Part shown: in pieces, positions 17,063 to 25,460 of the stretch | Layout of the letters: each line of letters begins with the position of its first letter | Numbering within the stretch: the first letter of the stretch is position 1 | NCBI RefSeq assembly: GCF_018614955.1 | Contig: NZ_JAGGNV010000053.1 | Coordinates: 1 to 64,000 of the forward strand | Direction: 5' to 3' | Origin: Variovorax paradoxus | GTDB lineage: Bacteria > Pseudomonadota > Gammaproteobacteria > Burkholderiales > Burkholderiaceae_C | DNA: 64,000 nucleotides | Made by a program: the position numbers and the translations under genes | The notes under the pieces: generated by a model | Database searches by the model: none | Told to the model about the DNA's origin: nothing | What the model saw: the letters and a program-made list of their open reading frames with translations, nothing else

Positions 17063-18820
17063 TCAGGCGGCGTGGACACGCTGGCGCGGAGTGGCCAACT
17101 GGACCACATCAGCCGCAGGTCGCTTTGTTTGGTTAGAGAGCACTTGCCCCACGACGTAGCCAAAGGTCAGCGCCGGGCCGAGCGTGATGCCGGCCCCGGG
17201 ATAGTTGCCACCCATGATGCTGGCGGCGTCGTTGCCGACGGCATATAGCCCCTTGACCGGTTGCCGGGCCTGTGTGAGGACTTGGCAAGAGTCATCGGTC
17301 AGTAGCCCGGCGAATGTGCCGATCTCGCCGACAACGATCTTGATCGCGTAGTAAGGGCCCTGGCGGATGGGCGCCATGCACGGGTTCGGCATCACCAAAG
17401 AGTCGCCCTGGAAGCGGTTGTAGGCCGTGCTGCCTTTGCCGAACTTCGTGTCGACGCCCTTGGCGGCGTCACGGTTGAAGGATTCGACCTCCTCTTGCAG
17501 CACGCCTGAAGGCACGCCGATCACCTTGGCCAGTTCCTGCAGGCTGTTGCCGCGCTTGAGGTAGCCGGTTTGCAGATGCCTGCCGATGGGCAGCGGGAAC
17601 GGTGCGACGCAACCCATTCCGTATTCACGCAGGTGCTTGTGGTCGCAGATCAGCCAGCAGGTCACCTCAGAGGTGCCTTTGCACGCCTTCACGAGGTCTT
17701 GAACGAAGTCGTGGTACGAGAGCGCTTCGTTGGTGAATCGGCGGCCCTGCGGAGTGACGGCGATCACCCCCGGCTTCGCCCGATCGATGAAATGCGGCAT
17801 GACGCCCTCGGAGCCATCCTTGCGCTTCGTCACCGAAGTCGGGCACCACGCGGCGGCGTTAGGAATCGTGGGATCGACCCAGCCGCCCACGGATTCACCC
17901 AGACGTAGACCGTCTCCGGTATTCAGTGCCGGCGACGGAGTGAAGTGTTCGCGACCGGTCGGCGCATGCGGGAACAGCTGCTTTCGACGCTCCACGTCAT
18001 ATGGGAAGCCACCGCACGCCAAAACCACGCCACGGCGCACGCGGATCTCGACCGGCTTGCCGTCCTGGACGACGGTCGCTCCGACGACGGCATCACCTTC
18101 CACGATGAGCGACTTCACCGGCGAGTTCAGCCACACGGGAACGTTGAGGTCCATCGCGGCCTTGGCGAGTCGGCCAGCCAACGCATTGCCGTTGGTCAGC
18201 GTCATCCCGCGGCCATACCTCACGACATCCAGCAGATGTCCGCCGAAGCGCTTCGCGACGTACCAGAAGGACTCGAAAGATTTGAAGGCACGCAGGAAGT
18301 GCCACAGTTCCTTGCCGGAGCCGAGCATCATGCCGAACACGGTCAGCTCGGGCACGGGCGGCGCCAGCTTGTCGATGCGGCTGCCCAGTTCTCGCCCGTC
18401 GAACGGACGGGTCACCATGGACCGTCCGCCCGGTTGGCCGCCAGGCGCTTCGGCGTGGTAGTCAGGAAACACCGGCGGCATGTCGAACTGCACGCACGTG
18501 TTCTCGGTGAAGAAGTCGAAGGCTTTCGGGCCGTTCTCGATGAACGCGTCGACGCGCGCGGCGTCGAAATGGGTGGTGGCCTCGTGCTGCAGATAAGCGC
18601 GCGCCGCACCTGCCGGTTCGACGATGCCCTGCTCCTTGGCGAGCTTGGTGCCGGGAATCCACAGCCATCCGCCCGAGCGCGCGGTGGTGCCGCCGTAAAC
18701 CGGCGCCTTTTCGACGACAAGTACCTTGAGGCCCTGGTGGGCCGCGGTCACCGCTGCCGACATGCCAGACGCCCCAGTGCCGACCACCAGAACGTCGTAC
18801 TCCGTTTCCTGCTTACTCAT
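17063..18820 (-). CDS. FAD-dependent oxidoreductase, 3-ketosteroid dehydrogenase/fumarate reductase-like
   Basis: A 585-residue flavoprotein. The FAD-binding V-V-G-T-G-A-S-G-M starts at residue 12, followed by V-V-E-K-A-P-V-Y-G-G-T-T-A-R-S-G-G. The C-terminal G-N-Y-P-G-A-G-I-T-L-G-P-A-L resembles the active-site region of 3-ketosteroid delta-1-dehydrogenases and 4-oxocyclohexanecarboxylate desaturases, which introduce a double bond next to a ring ketone. The ATG at 18820 sits ten bases after AAGGAG; upstream frame is unneeded. It is the first gene of the operon, adjacent to the IclR palindrome. A ring-ketone desaturase is likely; the ring substrate is unknown. Confidence 0.88.
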   Translation of the reverse strand: MSKQETEYDVLVVGTGASGMSAAVTAAHQGLKVLVVEKAPVYGGTTARSGGWLWIPGTKLAKEQGIVEPAGAARAYLQHEATTHFDAARVDAFIENGPKAFDFFTENTCVQFDMPPVFPDYHAEAPGGQPGGRSMVTRPFDGRELGSRIDKLAPPVPELTVFGMMLGSGKELWHFLRAFKSFESFWYVAKRFGGHLLDVVRYGRGMTLTNGNALAGRLAKAAMDLNVPVWLNSPVKSLIVEGDAVVGATVVQDGKPVEIRVRRGVVLACGGFPYDVERRKQLFPHAPTGREHFTPSPALNTGDGLRLGESVGGWVDPTIPNAAAWCPTSVTKRKDGSEGVMPHFIDRAKPGVIAVTPQGRRFTNEALSYHDFVQDLVKACKGTSEVTCWLICDHKHLREYGMGCVAPFPLPIGRHLQTGYLKRGNSLQELAKVIGVPSGVLQEEVESFNRDAAKGVDTKFGKGSTAYNRFQGDSLVMPNPCMAPIRQGPYYAIKIVVGEIGTFAGLLTDDSCQVLTQARQPVKGLYAVGNDAASIMGGNYPGAGITLGPALTFGYVVGQVLSNQTKRPAADVVQLATPRQRVHAA

Positions 18821-18864
18821 TGACCATGACTCCTTGAGGTAGGGGTCCATCCGACGACCCGATG

Positions 18865-18945
18865 ACGTTAGTATGGTGCTAACGTATCTTTCCTGTACTA
18901 ATGGTTTACCCTGGGCTAATAAAGTTGTTAGAATCAAAACGTTAG
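18865..18945. promoter_or_regulatory. divergent operator: IclR-type palindrome and half-site
   Basis: In the 134-base gap between the flavoprotein operon and the IclR gene lies a perfect palindrome, ACGTTAG (18865-18871), a 7-base spacer, and CTAACGT (18879-18885). The same half-site ACGTTAG recurs at 18939-18945, overlapping the IclR ribosome site. Two CTAAT copies lie between. Position and symmetry suggest the IclR protein binds here to control both the operon and its own gene. Confidence 0.65.
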
Positions 18946-18954
18946 GAGACAGCT

Positions 18955-19758
18955 ATGAGCGCACTTGAAAGCGAAAGCAGCGAATCGAACTCTGAGAAGG
19001 AACGCAGAGGCATTCAGTCCATAGAAGCGGGCGGGCAATTGCTCCTGGCGTTGGGCGCCCAAGGCCGTCCTATGCCTTTGAAGGAACTCGCCAAGGCCGC
19101 CGATATGGCGCCTGGGAAGGCCCATCCGTACCTGGTGAGCTTCTCCAAGCTAGGGCTGGTCACCCAGGAGGCTTCAACGGGCTACTACTGGCTCGGTCCG
19201 ACCGCAATGCAGCTTGGCCTCGTGACGCTTCGGATGCTCAATCCGGTTCGCGAGGCCACGCCCTTTGCGGAAGCTCTGGCAAGGGAGACTGGACACAGCG
19301 TTGCGCTTTCGGTCTGGGGCAATCAAGGCCCGACGATCGTGTATCTCTTTGACGCGATCTATCCGCTGCACACCAACATCCGAACGGGGACTGTCATGTC
19401 GTTGGCCGGCACAGCGACGGGCCGCCTGTTCGCTGCCTATCTCCCCGCCAAGCTGATTGAGGAATCGCTGCTCGAGGACGAACGGCGACTAGGACCGGAC
19501 ATCGCCGAACCTATCGACGCTGGCGATCTGCAAGGCATGCTGAACGAGGTGCGTAAGCATGGAGTGTCCCGATCGGTGAACAACCCCACCCCCGGCGTTT
19601 GCTCATTCGCGGCACCGGTCTTTGACTATTCGGGAAACATCGTACTGGGGATCACGCTCATGGGACGCTCTCGATCTTTCGATACGGACTGGACGGGCAC
19701 CCAGGCGAAAGCGGCGAGAGCTTGCGGCGTCGAAGTCTCTAAGCGCCTCGGTCGCTAA
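18955..19758 (+). CDS. IclR-family transcriptional regulator
   Basis: A 267-residue regulator: N-terminal winged helix (residues 18-75; G-I-Q-S-I-E-A-G, P-L-K-E-L-A-K-A-A-D-M) and an IclR effector domain (about 90-265; T-G-H-S-V-A-L-S-V-W, G-T-V-M-S-L-A-G-T-A-T-G-R). An AGGAG site lies seven bases before the ATG. It is transcribed divergently from the flavoprotein/Liv operon over a shared palindrome, the standard set-up for a local substrate-responsive regulator. IclR proteins can activate or repress. Confidence 0.92.
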   Translation: MSALESESSESNSEKERRGIQSIEAGGQLLLALGAQGRPMPLKELAKAADMAPGKAHPYLVSFSKLGLVTQEASTGYYWLGPTAMQLGLVTLRMLNPVREATPFAEALARETGHSVALSVWGNQGPTIVYLFDAIYPLHTNIRTGTVMSLAGTATGRLFAAYLPAKLIEESLLEDERRLGPDIAEPIDAGDLQGMLNEVRKHGVSRSVNNPTPGVCSFAAPVFDYSGNIVLGITLMGRSRSFDTDWTGTQAKAARACGVEVSKRLGR

Positions 19759-19782
19759 GCGCCGCGCCTCGGCGGCCTCTCC

Positions 19783-20100
19783 ACCAACCGCGCGCCCCCT
19801 ATCACCTGGGCCTGCAGATGGGCCTCGAACGCCTTTTACGACTTCCCCCCGTCCAAGGGTGTCCCGGAAGAAGCTGTCACGCACGTTGTGTGCGAGGCGC
19901 GCGGGGCGAAGGAAGACGGCGATCTTGAATTCGCGTATCCGCGCGTCTGCGGTGGCGACAACCGCAATCGTGCGGCGTGCCCGTTCTCCATCGTGATCGC
20001 CGACAAGAAAACGAACTCCGAAGGGTTGCAACTTGCAGACCTGACAGCGCGCCCAATTGGATTGTCGGTAATCAGGCCGGGGCGCTCTTCGGTGGACCAA
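19783..20100 (+). pseudogene. DUF3800-family C-terminal remnant
   Basis: The plus strand encodes P-Y-H-L-G-L-Q-M-G-L-E-R-L, then after a frame change V-V-C-E-A-R-G-A-K-E-D, and finally I-V-I-A-D-K-K-T-N-S-E-G-L-Q-L-A-D-L-T-A-R-P-I-G-L. The last block is the well-conserved end of DUF3800 proteins, which often ride on mobile elements. The first half of the protein and any start codon are missing, and at least one frameshift is present. It lies directly after the IclR gene and is the first of three fragments here. Confidence 0.6.
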
Positions 20101-20103
20101 CTT

Positions 20104-20383
20104 CGGATCACGTCGGGCGCTGCGTATGGCGACCAAGATCAGCGCCGTCAGAGTCGCGCTTAACGCAGCAACCAGAAGCAGCGATTGAACAGGTTGTTTC
20201 GCGACGTATTTGGTCGTCGCTTCGGCGGCTCGCTCCACCTCGGCCACGCAAGTCCCGCAGCTTTTTGGCGGAAGCGCTGAGAATTCCTTGCGCGTACTCG
20301 TGGACTGCTGCCGCTGCGGATTGGTCCGCTTGCTGATCGTCGTCTGTTATCTGAGACGAAGAGTCGGCGTTCGGACGATCCAT
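20104..20383 (-). pseudogene. frameshifted small membrane-anchored protein (DUF883/ElaB-like)
   Basis: From the ATG at 20383 the minus strand reads M-D-R-P-N-A-D-S-S-S and an acidic helical stretch ending A-K-K-L-R-D-L. One frame over, from about 20247, it continues A-E-V-E-R-A-A-E-A-T-T-K-Y-V-A-K-Q-P-V-Q-S, a hydrophobic helix and R-S-A-R-R-D. Together they resemble the DUF883/ElaB/YqjD type: an amphipathic helix, a 'Y-V-x-x-x-P' motif and a C-terminal membrane anchor. A single-base indel near 20250 separates the two parts. I infer one broken gene; a sequencing error is the other explanation. Confidence 0.4.
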
Positions 20384-20673
20384 GTTTGTCCTGATCGCGA
20401 GGATGAAAAGCGAGCCTCGAAGACAGCTCGAAGTTGACTGAATTGCCAACCAATCTCGTGAAGTTGCAGGCTCGCTGTCCGTCACAGCGTTTCATGTCGG
20501 CCGTTAAGGGCCGGTGGCGTAGGAGTGAACACATTTCTCGACCATCGACGGGTGGCAGTCTGCTGGAGGGTCTGTGGAAACGCGTTCAAGGTGTTCCCAC
20601 TGAGCGCGTGCCAAGCGTGGCGGCGGGCCAGCAGTCTTCGCGACCTCCAGAAGGAACCTCGCTGGCCTCGTAG
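20384..20673. other. spacer without recognisable gene
   Basis: Short frames on both strands but no family motif or good start. It joins the DUF883-like remnant to the acyl-CoA dehydrogenase remnant and is probably rearrangement junction DNA. Confidence 0.35.
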
Positions 20674-21214
20674 CAAATACCGGCGCGATCCTGGCCTTGC
20701 GAGAACTGCTTCGTCAGCGATGACGCGGTGCTTGGCGAAGTGGGCCGAGGTTTCGCATACGCGCAGAAGCGACTCGAGCCGGCACGCCTGTCGCACTGCA
20801 TGCGATTCATTGGGCGCGCCTCCCGTGCGATGTCGCTGGCCCAGGACTATGCGAACCGGAGAAGCTCGTTTGGTCAGCGACTGGGGCAGTTGCAGCAGGT
20901 GCAGGCGATGGTGGCGGATTCGCACATCGACCTGCATGCAGCACGCCTGATGACATGGCACGCGGCGGCGAAGCTCGATGCCGACGCAAGCATCAAACAC
21001 GAATCGGCCATGGTCAAGGTGTTCGTGTCGGAAGCGGTGGGGCGGGTGGCGGATCGCGCTGCGCAGATCATGGGGGCGCTCGGCATGTTTGAAGACTCTC
21101 CAGTCTCGCTGATCCTGCGCGAGATGCGGCCATTCCGCGTCTATGACGGTGCGTCGGAGGTGCACCGTTTCCACGCTGGCGCGCCGCGTCCTGAAGGAAT
21201 CGACGCGCCCTTGA
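20674..21214 (+). pseudogene. acyl-CoA dehydrogenase, C-terminal remnant
   Basis: The plus strand encodes the C-terminal helical domain of an acyl-CoA dehydrogenase: L-G-E-V-G-R-G-F-A-Y-A-Q-K-R-L, then D-Y-A-N-R-R-S-S-F-G-Q-R-L-G, Q-I-M-G-A-L-G-M and R-P-F-R-V-Y-D-G-A-S-E-V-H-R. The N-terminal two thirds are absent and an in-frame stop lies just before 20674. After H-R-F the natural end (L-A-R-R-V-L-K) is in a different frame and reaches a TGA at 21212-21214. So the gene is 5'-truncated and frameshifted. It ends ten bases from the convergent aminotransferase stop. Confidence 0.8.
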
Positions 21215-21223
21215 CGCGCGCGA

Positions 21224-22459
21224 TCACCCTCGGGGAAGCCGCGACTGCGCTGTACTCGCAAAGAAATCCATGGCCGCCAGCACACCGCTGCCGGCCAGCG
21301 GCACGGCCGACAGCTTCAGGCCCATCTCGACGCCCGTCAGTGCTGCCATCAGGGTCAGGTCGTTGCAGTCGCCCAGGTGGCCGATGCGGAACATCCGGCC
21401 CTTCAGCTTGCCGAGTCCGGCTCCGAGCGAAAGATCGAAACGCTCGTGGATCACCTTGCGCACCGCGTCGGCGTCCACGCCTTGCGGAGTGATGACGCCC
21501 GTGAGTACCGGCGAATGGACGCGCTCGTCCGCGCATTGCGTCGGCAGGCCCCAGGCGCGCACCGCGGCGCGCACCCCTTCGCCCCAGCGTTGGTGGCGCG
21601 CAAAGATGACGGGCAGTCCTTGCTCGAGCACCATGTCGAGCGCTTCGCTGAGGCCATAGAGCAGATTCGTGCTCGGGGTGTAGGGCCAGTAGCCGCCCTT
21701 GTTCATCTCGACGATCTCGTCCCAAGCCCAGAAGGCCTTGGGCAAGAGAGCCGTCTTGCTGACCTCGATGGCTCTGGGCGACAGCGCGTTGAAGCTGATG
21801 CCGGGCGGCAGCATCAACCCTTTCTGTGAGCCGCTCACGGTCACGTCGACACCCCATTCGTCATGGCGGAAGTCGGCGCTCGCCAGGCCGGAAATCGTGT
21901 CGACCATCAGCAGCGCAGGGTGCCCGGCCGCATCGATCGCGCGGCGCACGGCGGCGATGTCGGAGGTGACGCCGGTGGAGGTTTCGTTGTGCACCACGCA
22001 TACCGCCTTGATGCGATGAGCGCTGTCCTTGCGCAGGCGCTCTTCGATCAGGTCCGCCTGTACGCCGTGGCGCCAGCTGTGCGGCAAGCCGGTGGCCTCG
22101 TCGTTGCCGGGAAGGCCCAGGAACTCCGGCTCCAGGCCGAGACGCTGCGCCATCCGCTGCCAGAGCGTCGCGAAGTGACCCGTCTCATACATCAGCACGG
22201 CATCGCCCGGGCTCATCACGTTGGCCAGCGCCGCCTCCCATGCGCCGGTGCCTGACGCGGGGTAGATGACGACGGGGTGCCGGGTCTGGAACACCTGCTG
22301 CAAGCCGGCGATGACCTTCTTGCCCAAGGTCGCGAATTCGGGCCCGCGGTGGTCGATGGTCGGCAGGCTGATGGCGCGCAGAATGCGGTCGGGCACCGGG
22401 CTCGGCCCGGGAATCTGCAGGAAATGCCGGCCGCTGGGGTGGTTATCGAGAGCGATCAT
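21224..22459 (-). CDS. serine/alanine-glyoxylate-type aminotransferase (class V)
   Basis: A 411-residue PLP-dependent fold-type I aminotransferase. The start F-L-Q-I-P-G-P-S-P-V-P, the A-S-G-T-G-A-W-E block, V-H-N-E-T-S-T-G-V, and the PLP lysine in S-G-S-Q-K-G-L (Lys213) identify the serine-glyoxylate/alanine-glyoxylate group. Relatives include serine-glyoxylate transaminase and ureidoglycine-glyoxylate transaminase. It opens the distal end of a cluster with hydratases and amidase, 35 bases after the first hydratase gene. Because ureide-catabolic enzymes cluster nearby, a ureidoglycine-type role is possible but not shown. Confidence 0.88.
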   Translation of the reverse strand: MIALDNHPSGRHFLQIPGPSPVPDRILRAISLPTIDHRGPEFATLGKKVIAGLQQVFQTRHPVVIYPASGTGAWEAALANVMSPGDAVLMYETGHFATLWQRMAQRLGLEPEFLGLPGNDEATGLPHSWRHGVQADLIEERLRKDSAHRIKAVCVVHNETSTGVTSDIAAVRRAIDAAGHPALLMVDTISGLASADFRHDEWGVDVTVSGSQKGLMLPPGISFNALSPRAIEVSKTALLPKAFWAWDEIVEMNKGGYWPYTPSTNLLYGLSEALDMVLEQGLPVIFARHQRWGEGVRAAVRAWGLPTQCADERVHSPVLTGVITPQGVDADAVRKVIHERFDLSLGAGLGKLKGRMFRIGHLGDCNDLTLMAALTGVEMGLKLSAVPLAGSGVLAAMDFFASTAQSRLPRG

Positions 22460-22494
22460 GGTTTTCTTTCTGTCCTTTCAGCAAGTACGTGGAT

Positions 22495-23265
22495 CTACAA
22501 CTGCACCGATGCGTGTCCGATGCCCGGAAACTCGGCCGTGACGAGATCGCCTGCGGCCGCATGAAGAATGCCCACCCAGGTGCCGGTGGTGACTACCGTG
22601 CCCGCCGCCAGGCCGCGGCCGTCCCGCGTGGCATGGCGCAGCCACCCCGGCAGCAGGAAGGTGGGATCGCCGAGCGAGTGGGTGCCGCGCCGTTCGACCG
22701 GCGGCTGGGCGCCGATCTGCACACGGCACGACTGCGCGCTCCAGTCGCGCGCCGCAAACGGAATCCACTCGCCGAGCACGAGCGCGCTATGCGACTGCAG
22801 GTCGGCCAGCTTGCACAGGACGGGCGCATCGAGCGCTTCGCGCCAGCGCGAGTCGACGAGTTCGATCGAAACAGCCATCGCATCGACCAGCGCGCTCGCG
22901 CTTTCCCTATCAAGCTTTGCGGCCAGGGTGGCGTCGATATCACGCGCGAGCCGCAACGCGATCTCGGCCTCGATGCCGCGCAAGTGAAGCGGCCAGATGC
23001 CGCTGTGCGCCGGACTCGTCCACACGCCGGCCGGCGGCAGCGGCGCGTGGGTGAGCACCGCTTCGCGCGACGGACCGCCCGACTTCCAGTAGCGCGGCGG
23101 CGCGGCGCCGAACCAGCCGAGTTCGAACGCGACGCGCTGCTGCACCGCGTAGGCGTCGGCGGCGTTGGCGAGCGCCTCGGCCAGCGGCGCGGCGTCCGCC
23201 AGGGTGTTGTCGCGGCGCGCGCGGACCAGCTGGTCGGCCACGACCTCGATCTTCGAAAGGGTCAT
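22495..23265 (-). CDS. 2-oxopent-4-enoate hydratase / 4-oxalocrotonate decarboxylase family protein (copy 1)
   Basis: A 256-residue protein of the MhpD/DmpE/DmpH family. Visible marks: A-Y-A-V-Q-Q-R-V near residue 40, W-K-S-G-G, G-I-E-A-E-I-A-L-R-L with the metal-binding acidic residues near 105, S-I-E-L-V-D-S-R-W and T-T-G-T-W-V-G near the end. It is paralogous to the adjacent gene at 23298-24074. In meta-cleavage pathways the hydratase and the decarboxylase are homologous and form a complex, so this pair may be such a duo. The cluster has no ring-cleavage dioxygenase, so the acid they act on must come from elsewhere. Confidence 0.82.
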   Translation of the reverse strand: MTLSKIEVVADQLVRARRDNTLADAAPLAEALANAADAYAVQQRVAFELGWFGAAPPRYWKSGGPSREAVLTHAPLPPAGVWTSPAHSGIWPLHLRGIEAEIALRLARDIDATLAAKLDRESASALVDAMAVSIELVDSRWREALDAPVLCKLADLQSHSALVLGEWIPFAARDWSAQSCRVQIGAQPPVERRGTHSLGDPTFLLPGWLRHATRDGRGLAAGTVVTTGTWVGILHAAAGDLVTAEFPGIGHASVQL

Positions 23266-23297
23266 TTCAATTCCGGTGGGATTCGGTTGAGGATGGT

Positions 23298-24074
23298 TCA
23301 GAACGACACGCCCAGCGGCGCGAGGCCATCGACCTCGACGCGCACAGCCGTGCCTTGGGATGCGAACAGCATGCCGGTGCACGAGCCGCTCGTGAGGACC
23401 TGGCCCGCCTTGAGGCCCGCGCCGCGCGCCGAGCAATGATTGGCCAGCCACACCAGCAGTGCGCCTGCGTCGGGGCAGGGGTGCTCGCCCACGGTATGCG
23501 CGACGATCTGCTCGTCGAAGCGCAGCACCACCTCGGTCCGCTCTAGATCGAACCATCCCAGCTCGAAGGGCTGCCGCTGGCCCGTCACGAGCGCACCATG
23601 GCTCAGGAGATCGGCCAGCTGCGCCTGGGCGCCGGCACCGAGCCAGTCGGCCAGCCGGGTCTCCACGACCTCGATCACCGGCAGCACCGACTCAATGGCA
23701 AACGTCAGATCGGCGAGCGTGTAGGGCGCGGGGCGCGGCGGCAGGTCGGCCCCGAGCTGGAAGGCGACCTCGACCTCGATGCCGCGCAACCGCCAAGCGG
23801 GACCCTGCAGCAAGGCGCCGTCGGGCAGCAGCCCTGCGGCCGGCAGCGGCGCGCAGGTCGGCTCCTGGCCCGGACTGCGCGCGCCGACCTTCCAGCCTCC
23901 GACCGGCCCGATGGCGGCCACCGTCGCATCCTGGATCGCGTAGGCCTCGCAACGGCTCACCGGCTGCAGCAGCGTCGACGGCACGCGCCGGCCTTCGCGC
24001 CGCGCACGGTTCAGCGCCCGCGCAGCGGTGTCCGGCGTGACCGTCGCCGCCTCGGTGGCCGCCGCCGTCGTCAA
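23298..24074 (-). CDS. 2-oxopent-4-enoate hydratase / 4-oxalocrotonate decarboxylase family protein (copy 2)
   Basis: About 258 residues, with the same fold marks as copy 1: A-Y-A-I-Q-D-A-T-V, W-K-V-G-A-R-S-P, G-I-E-V-E-V-A-F-Q-L, V-I-E-V-V-E-T-R and T-S-G-S-C-T-G-M. The start is not an ATG. A TTG at 24074 overlaps the amidase TGA (TTGA) and gives the right length, so I use it; the upstream open frame to 24944 is only the amidase antisense. The copies are clearly diverged, which argues for two functions rather than recent duplication. Confidence 0.8.
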   Translation of the reverse strand: MTTAAATEAATVTPDTAARALNRARREGRRVPSTLLQPVSRCEAYAIQDATVAAIGPVGGWKVGARSPGQEPTCAPLPAAGLLPDGALLQGPAWRLRGIEVEVAFQLGADLPPRPAPYTLADLTFAIESVLPVIEVVETRLADWLGAGAQAQLADLLSHGALVTGQRQPFELGWFDLERTEVVLRFDEQIVAHTVGEHPCPDAGALLVWLANHCSARGAGLKAGQVLTSGSCTGMLFASQGTAVRVEVDGLAPLGVSF

Positions 24075-25453
24075 AGTTCGGGGAAGCGCTGCCACGGATG
24101 AGCTCGTTCGAATTCGCGCGCCAGGGCCAGCAAGGCGTCGTCGCCGCCTTCGCGCGCGACCAGTTGCAGGCCGACCGGTAAGCCTTCGGCGAAGCCGCAG
24201 GGCAACGCGATGGCCGGCAGGCCGATCGCGTTGGCGAAGCCTGCGAAGACGGCGTGGCCCCGCGGGCCGACTTCGCGGCCGTCGATCCGAGTCGGATGCG
24301 TTTCGCCGGCCGGCCACGGCAGTGCAGCGGCTGCCGGCGTCAGCAGGAAGTCGTAGCGGTCGAACAGGCTGGCCAGTTCGCCGCGCAGCCGCTCGGCCTC
24401 GAACAGCAGGTCGAACAGGTCGCGTGCCGACGCGGTGCGGCCGGCTTCGGCATTGGCCCGCATCACGGGGCCGAAGAGCGCGGGGTCGAACGGGCGGGCC
24501 GACAGTTCCTGTGGATGTTCGACCAGCCACGCCAACCCCACCTGCGCCAGCAGCGCCCAGCGCTGGTTGACCGCCTCGGCGATGCTGAAGCGTTGCGCCG
24601 TCGTGACCTCGTGGCCGAGCGCGGCGAGGTTTTGCGCCGCCGCGTCGGTCAATTTCGCGATCTGTGGATCGACCGGATGATCGCCGAAGCGAGGTAGGTA
24701 GAGAATGCGCGCGGACAGCGATGCCTCCTCCTGCATCCCGTCGCGCCCGATCACCTGCATCACCGAGACCACATCGGCCACGCAGCGCGCCATCGGCCCC
24801 GCGACCTCGAAGTCGAGAAAGATCGGCGGCAGCCCGCCGCTGCGCGGCACGCGGCCGCGCGAGGGCTTGAGGCCGACCAGGTTGGTGTGCGAGGCCGGCC
24901 TGCGGATCGAGCCGCCGCCATCCGTGCCGAGCGCGATCGGGCATCCGCCCGCCGCCACCAGCGCGACCGCGCCGCCCGACGAGCCGCCGGGCGTCAGGGC
25001 CGGGTTCCAGGGGTTGCCGGTCGGGCCGAAAACCGGGTTGTCGGTGTAGCCCTGCATCGTGAACTCGGGCACGTTCGTCTTGCCGAAGATCAGGGCGCCG
25101 GCCTCGCGCAATTTGGCCACCGGAAGCTCGTCGCGTTCGGCCACGAGGCCGTCGAGCGCGCGGCTGCCCCAGTGGGTGGGCAGCCCGCGCACCTGCAGGT
25201 TGTCCTTGATCGTGACGGGCACGCCATCGAGCGCGCCGAGCGCACGGCCGGCGCGCCAGCGTGCGCTGCTTTGCTCCGCAGCGTGCGTCGCGCCCTCGGC
25301 GTCGAGCGTAACCAGCGCGTTCAGCCGCGGGTTGACCTCGGCGCTGCGCGCCAGACAGGCCTCGAGCGCCTGCGTCGGTGTGAACGCGGCGTCGCGAAAT
25401 CCGGCCGCGAGCTGCGTCGCCGTGAGTTGCCAGAGCGGGGTGCTGGGGTTCAT
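24071..25453 (-). CDS. amidase signature-family amidohydrolase
   Basis: A 460-residue amidase with the complete Ser-cisSer-Lys triad: Lys83 in T-I-K-D-N, Ser158/Ser159 in P-G-G-S-S-G-G, and nucleophile Ser182 in T-D-G-G-G-S-I-R-R-P-A-S. It hydrolyses a carboxamide to acid plus ammonia. Placed between TRAP dicarboxylate-type uptake genes and keto-acid hydratases, it may open a mono-amide of a dicarboxylic acid. It is distinct from the second amidase at 32629-34071. Confidence 0.92.
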   Translation of the reverse strand: MNPSTPLWQLTATQLAAGFRDAAFTPTQALEACLARSAEVNPRLNALVTLDAEGATHAAEQSSARWRAGRALGALDGVPVTIKDNLQVRGLPTHWGSRALDGLVAERDELPVAKLREAGALIFGKTNVPEFTMQGYTDNPVFGPTGNPWNPALTPGGSSGGAVALVAAGGCPIALGTDGGGSIRRPASHTNLVGLKPSRGRVPRSGGLPPIFLDFEVAGPMARCVADVVSVMQVIGRDGMQEEASLSARILYLPRFGDHPVDPQIAKLTDAAAQNLAALGHEVTTAQRFSIAEAVNQRWALLAQVGLAWLVEHPQELSARPFDPALFGPVMRANAEAGRTASARDLFDLLFEAERLRGELASLFDRYDFLLTPAAAALPWPAGETHPTRIDGREVGPRGHAVFAGFANAIGLPAIALPCGFAEGLPVGLQLVAREGGDDALLALAREFERAHPWQRFPEL

Positions 25454-25460
25454 CGGGCGC

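Noticed and set aside
20482-21285. Minus-strand frame of 267 codons opposite the acyl-CoA dehydrogenase remnant
   Set aside because: No motif, and the plus strand clearly holds the dehydrogenase C-terminal domain.
24075-24944. Long N-terminal extension of the second hydratase-family gene
   Set aside because: It lies in the amidase gene in another frame. A TTG start at 24074 overlapping the amidase stop gives normal length.
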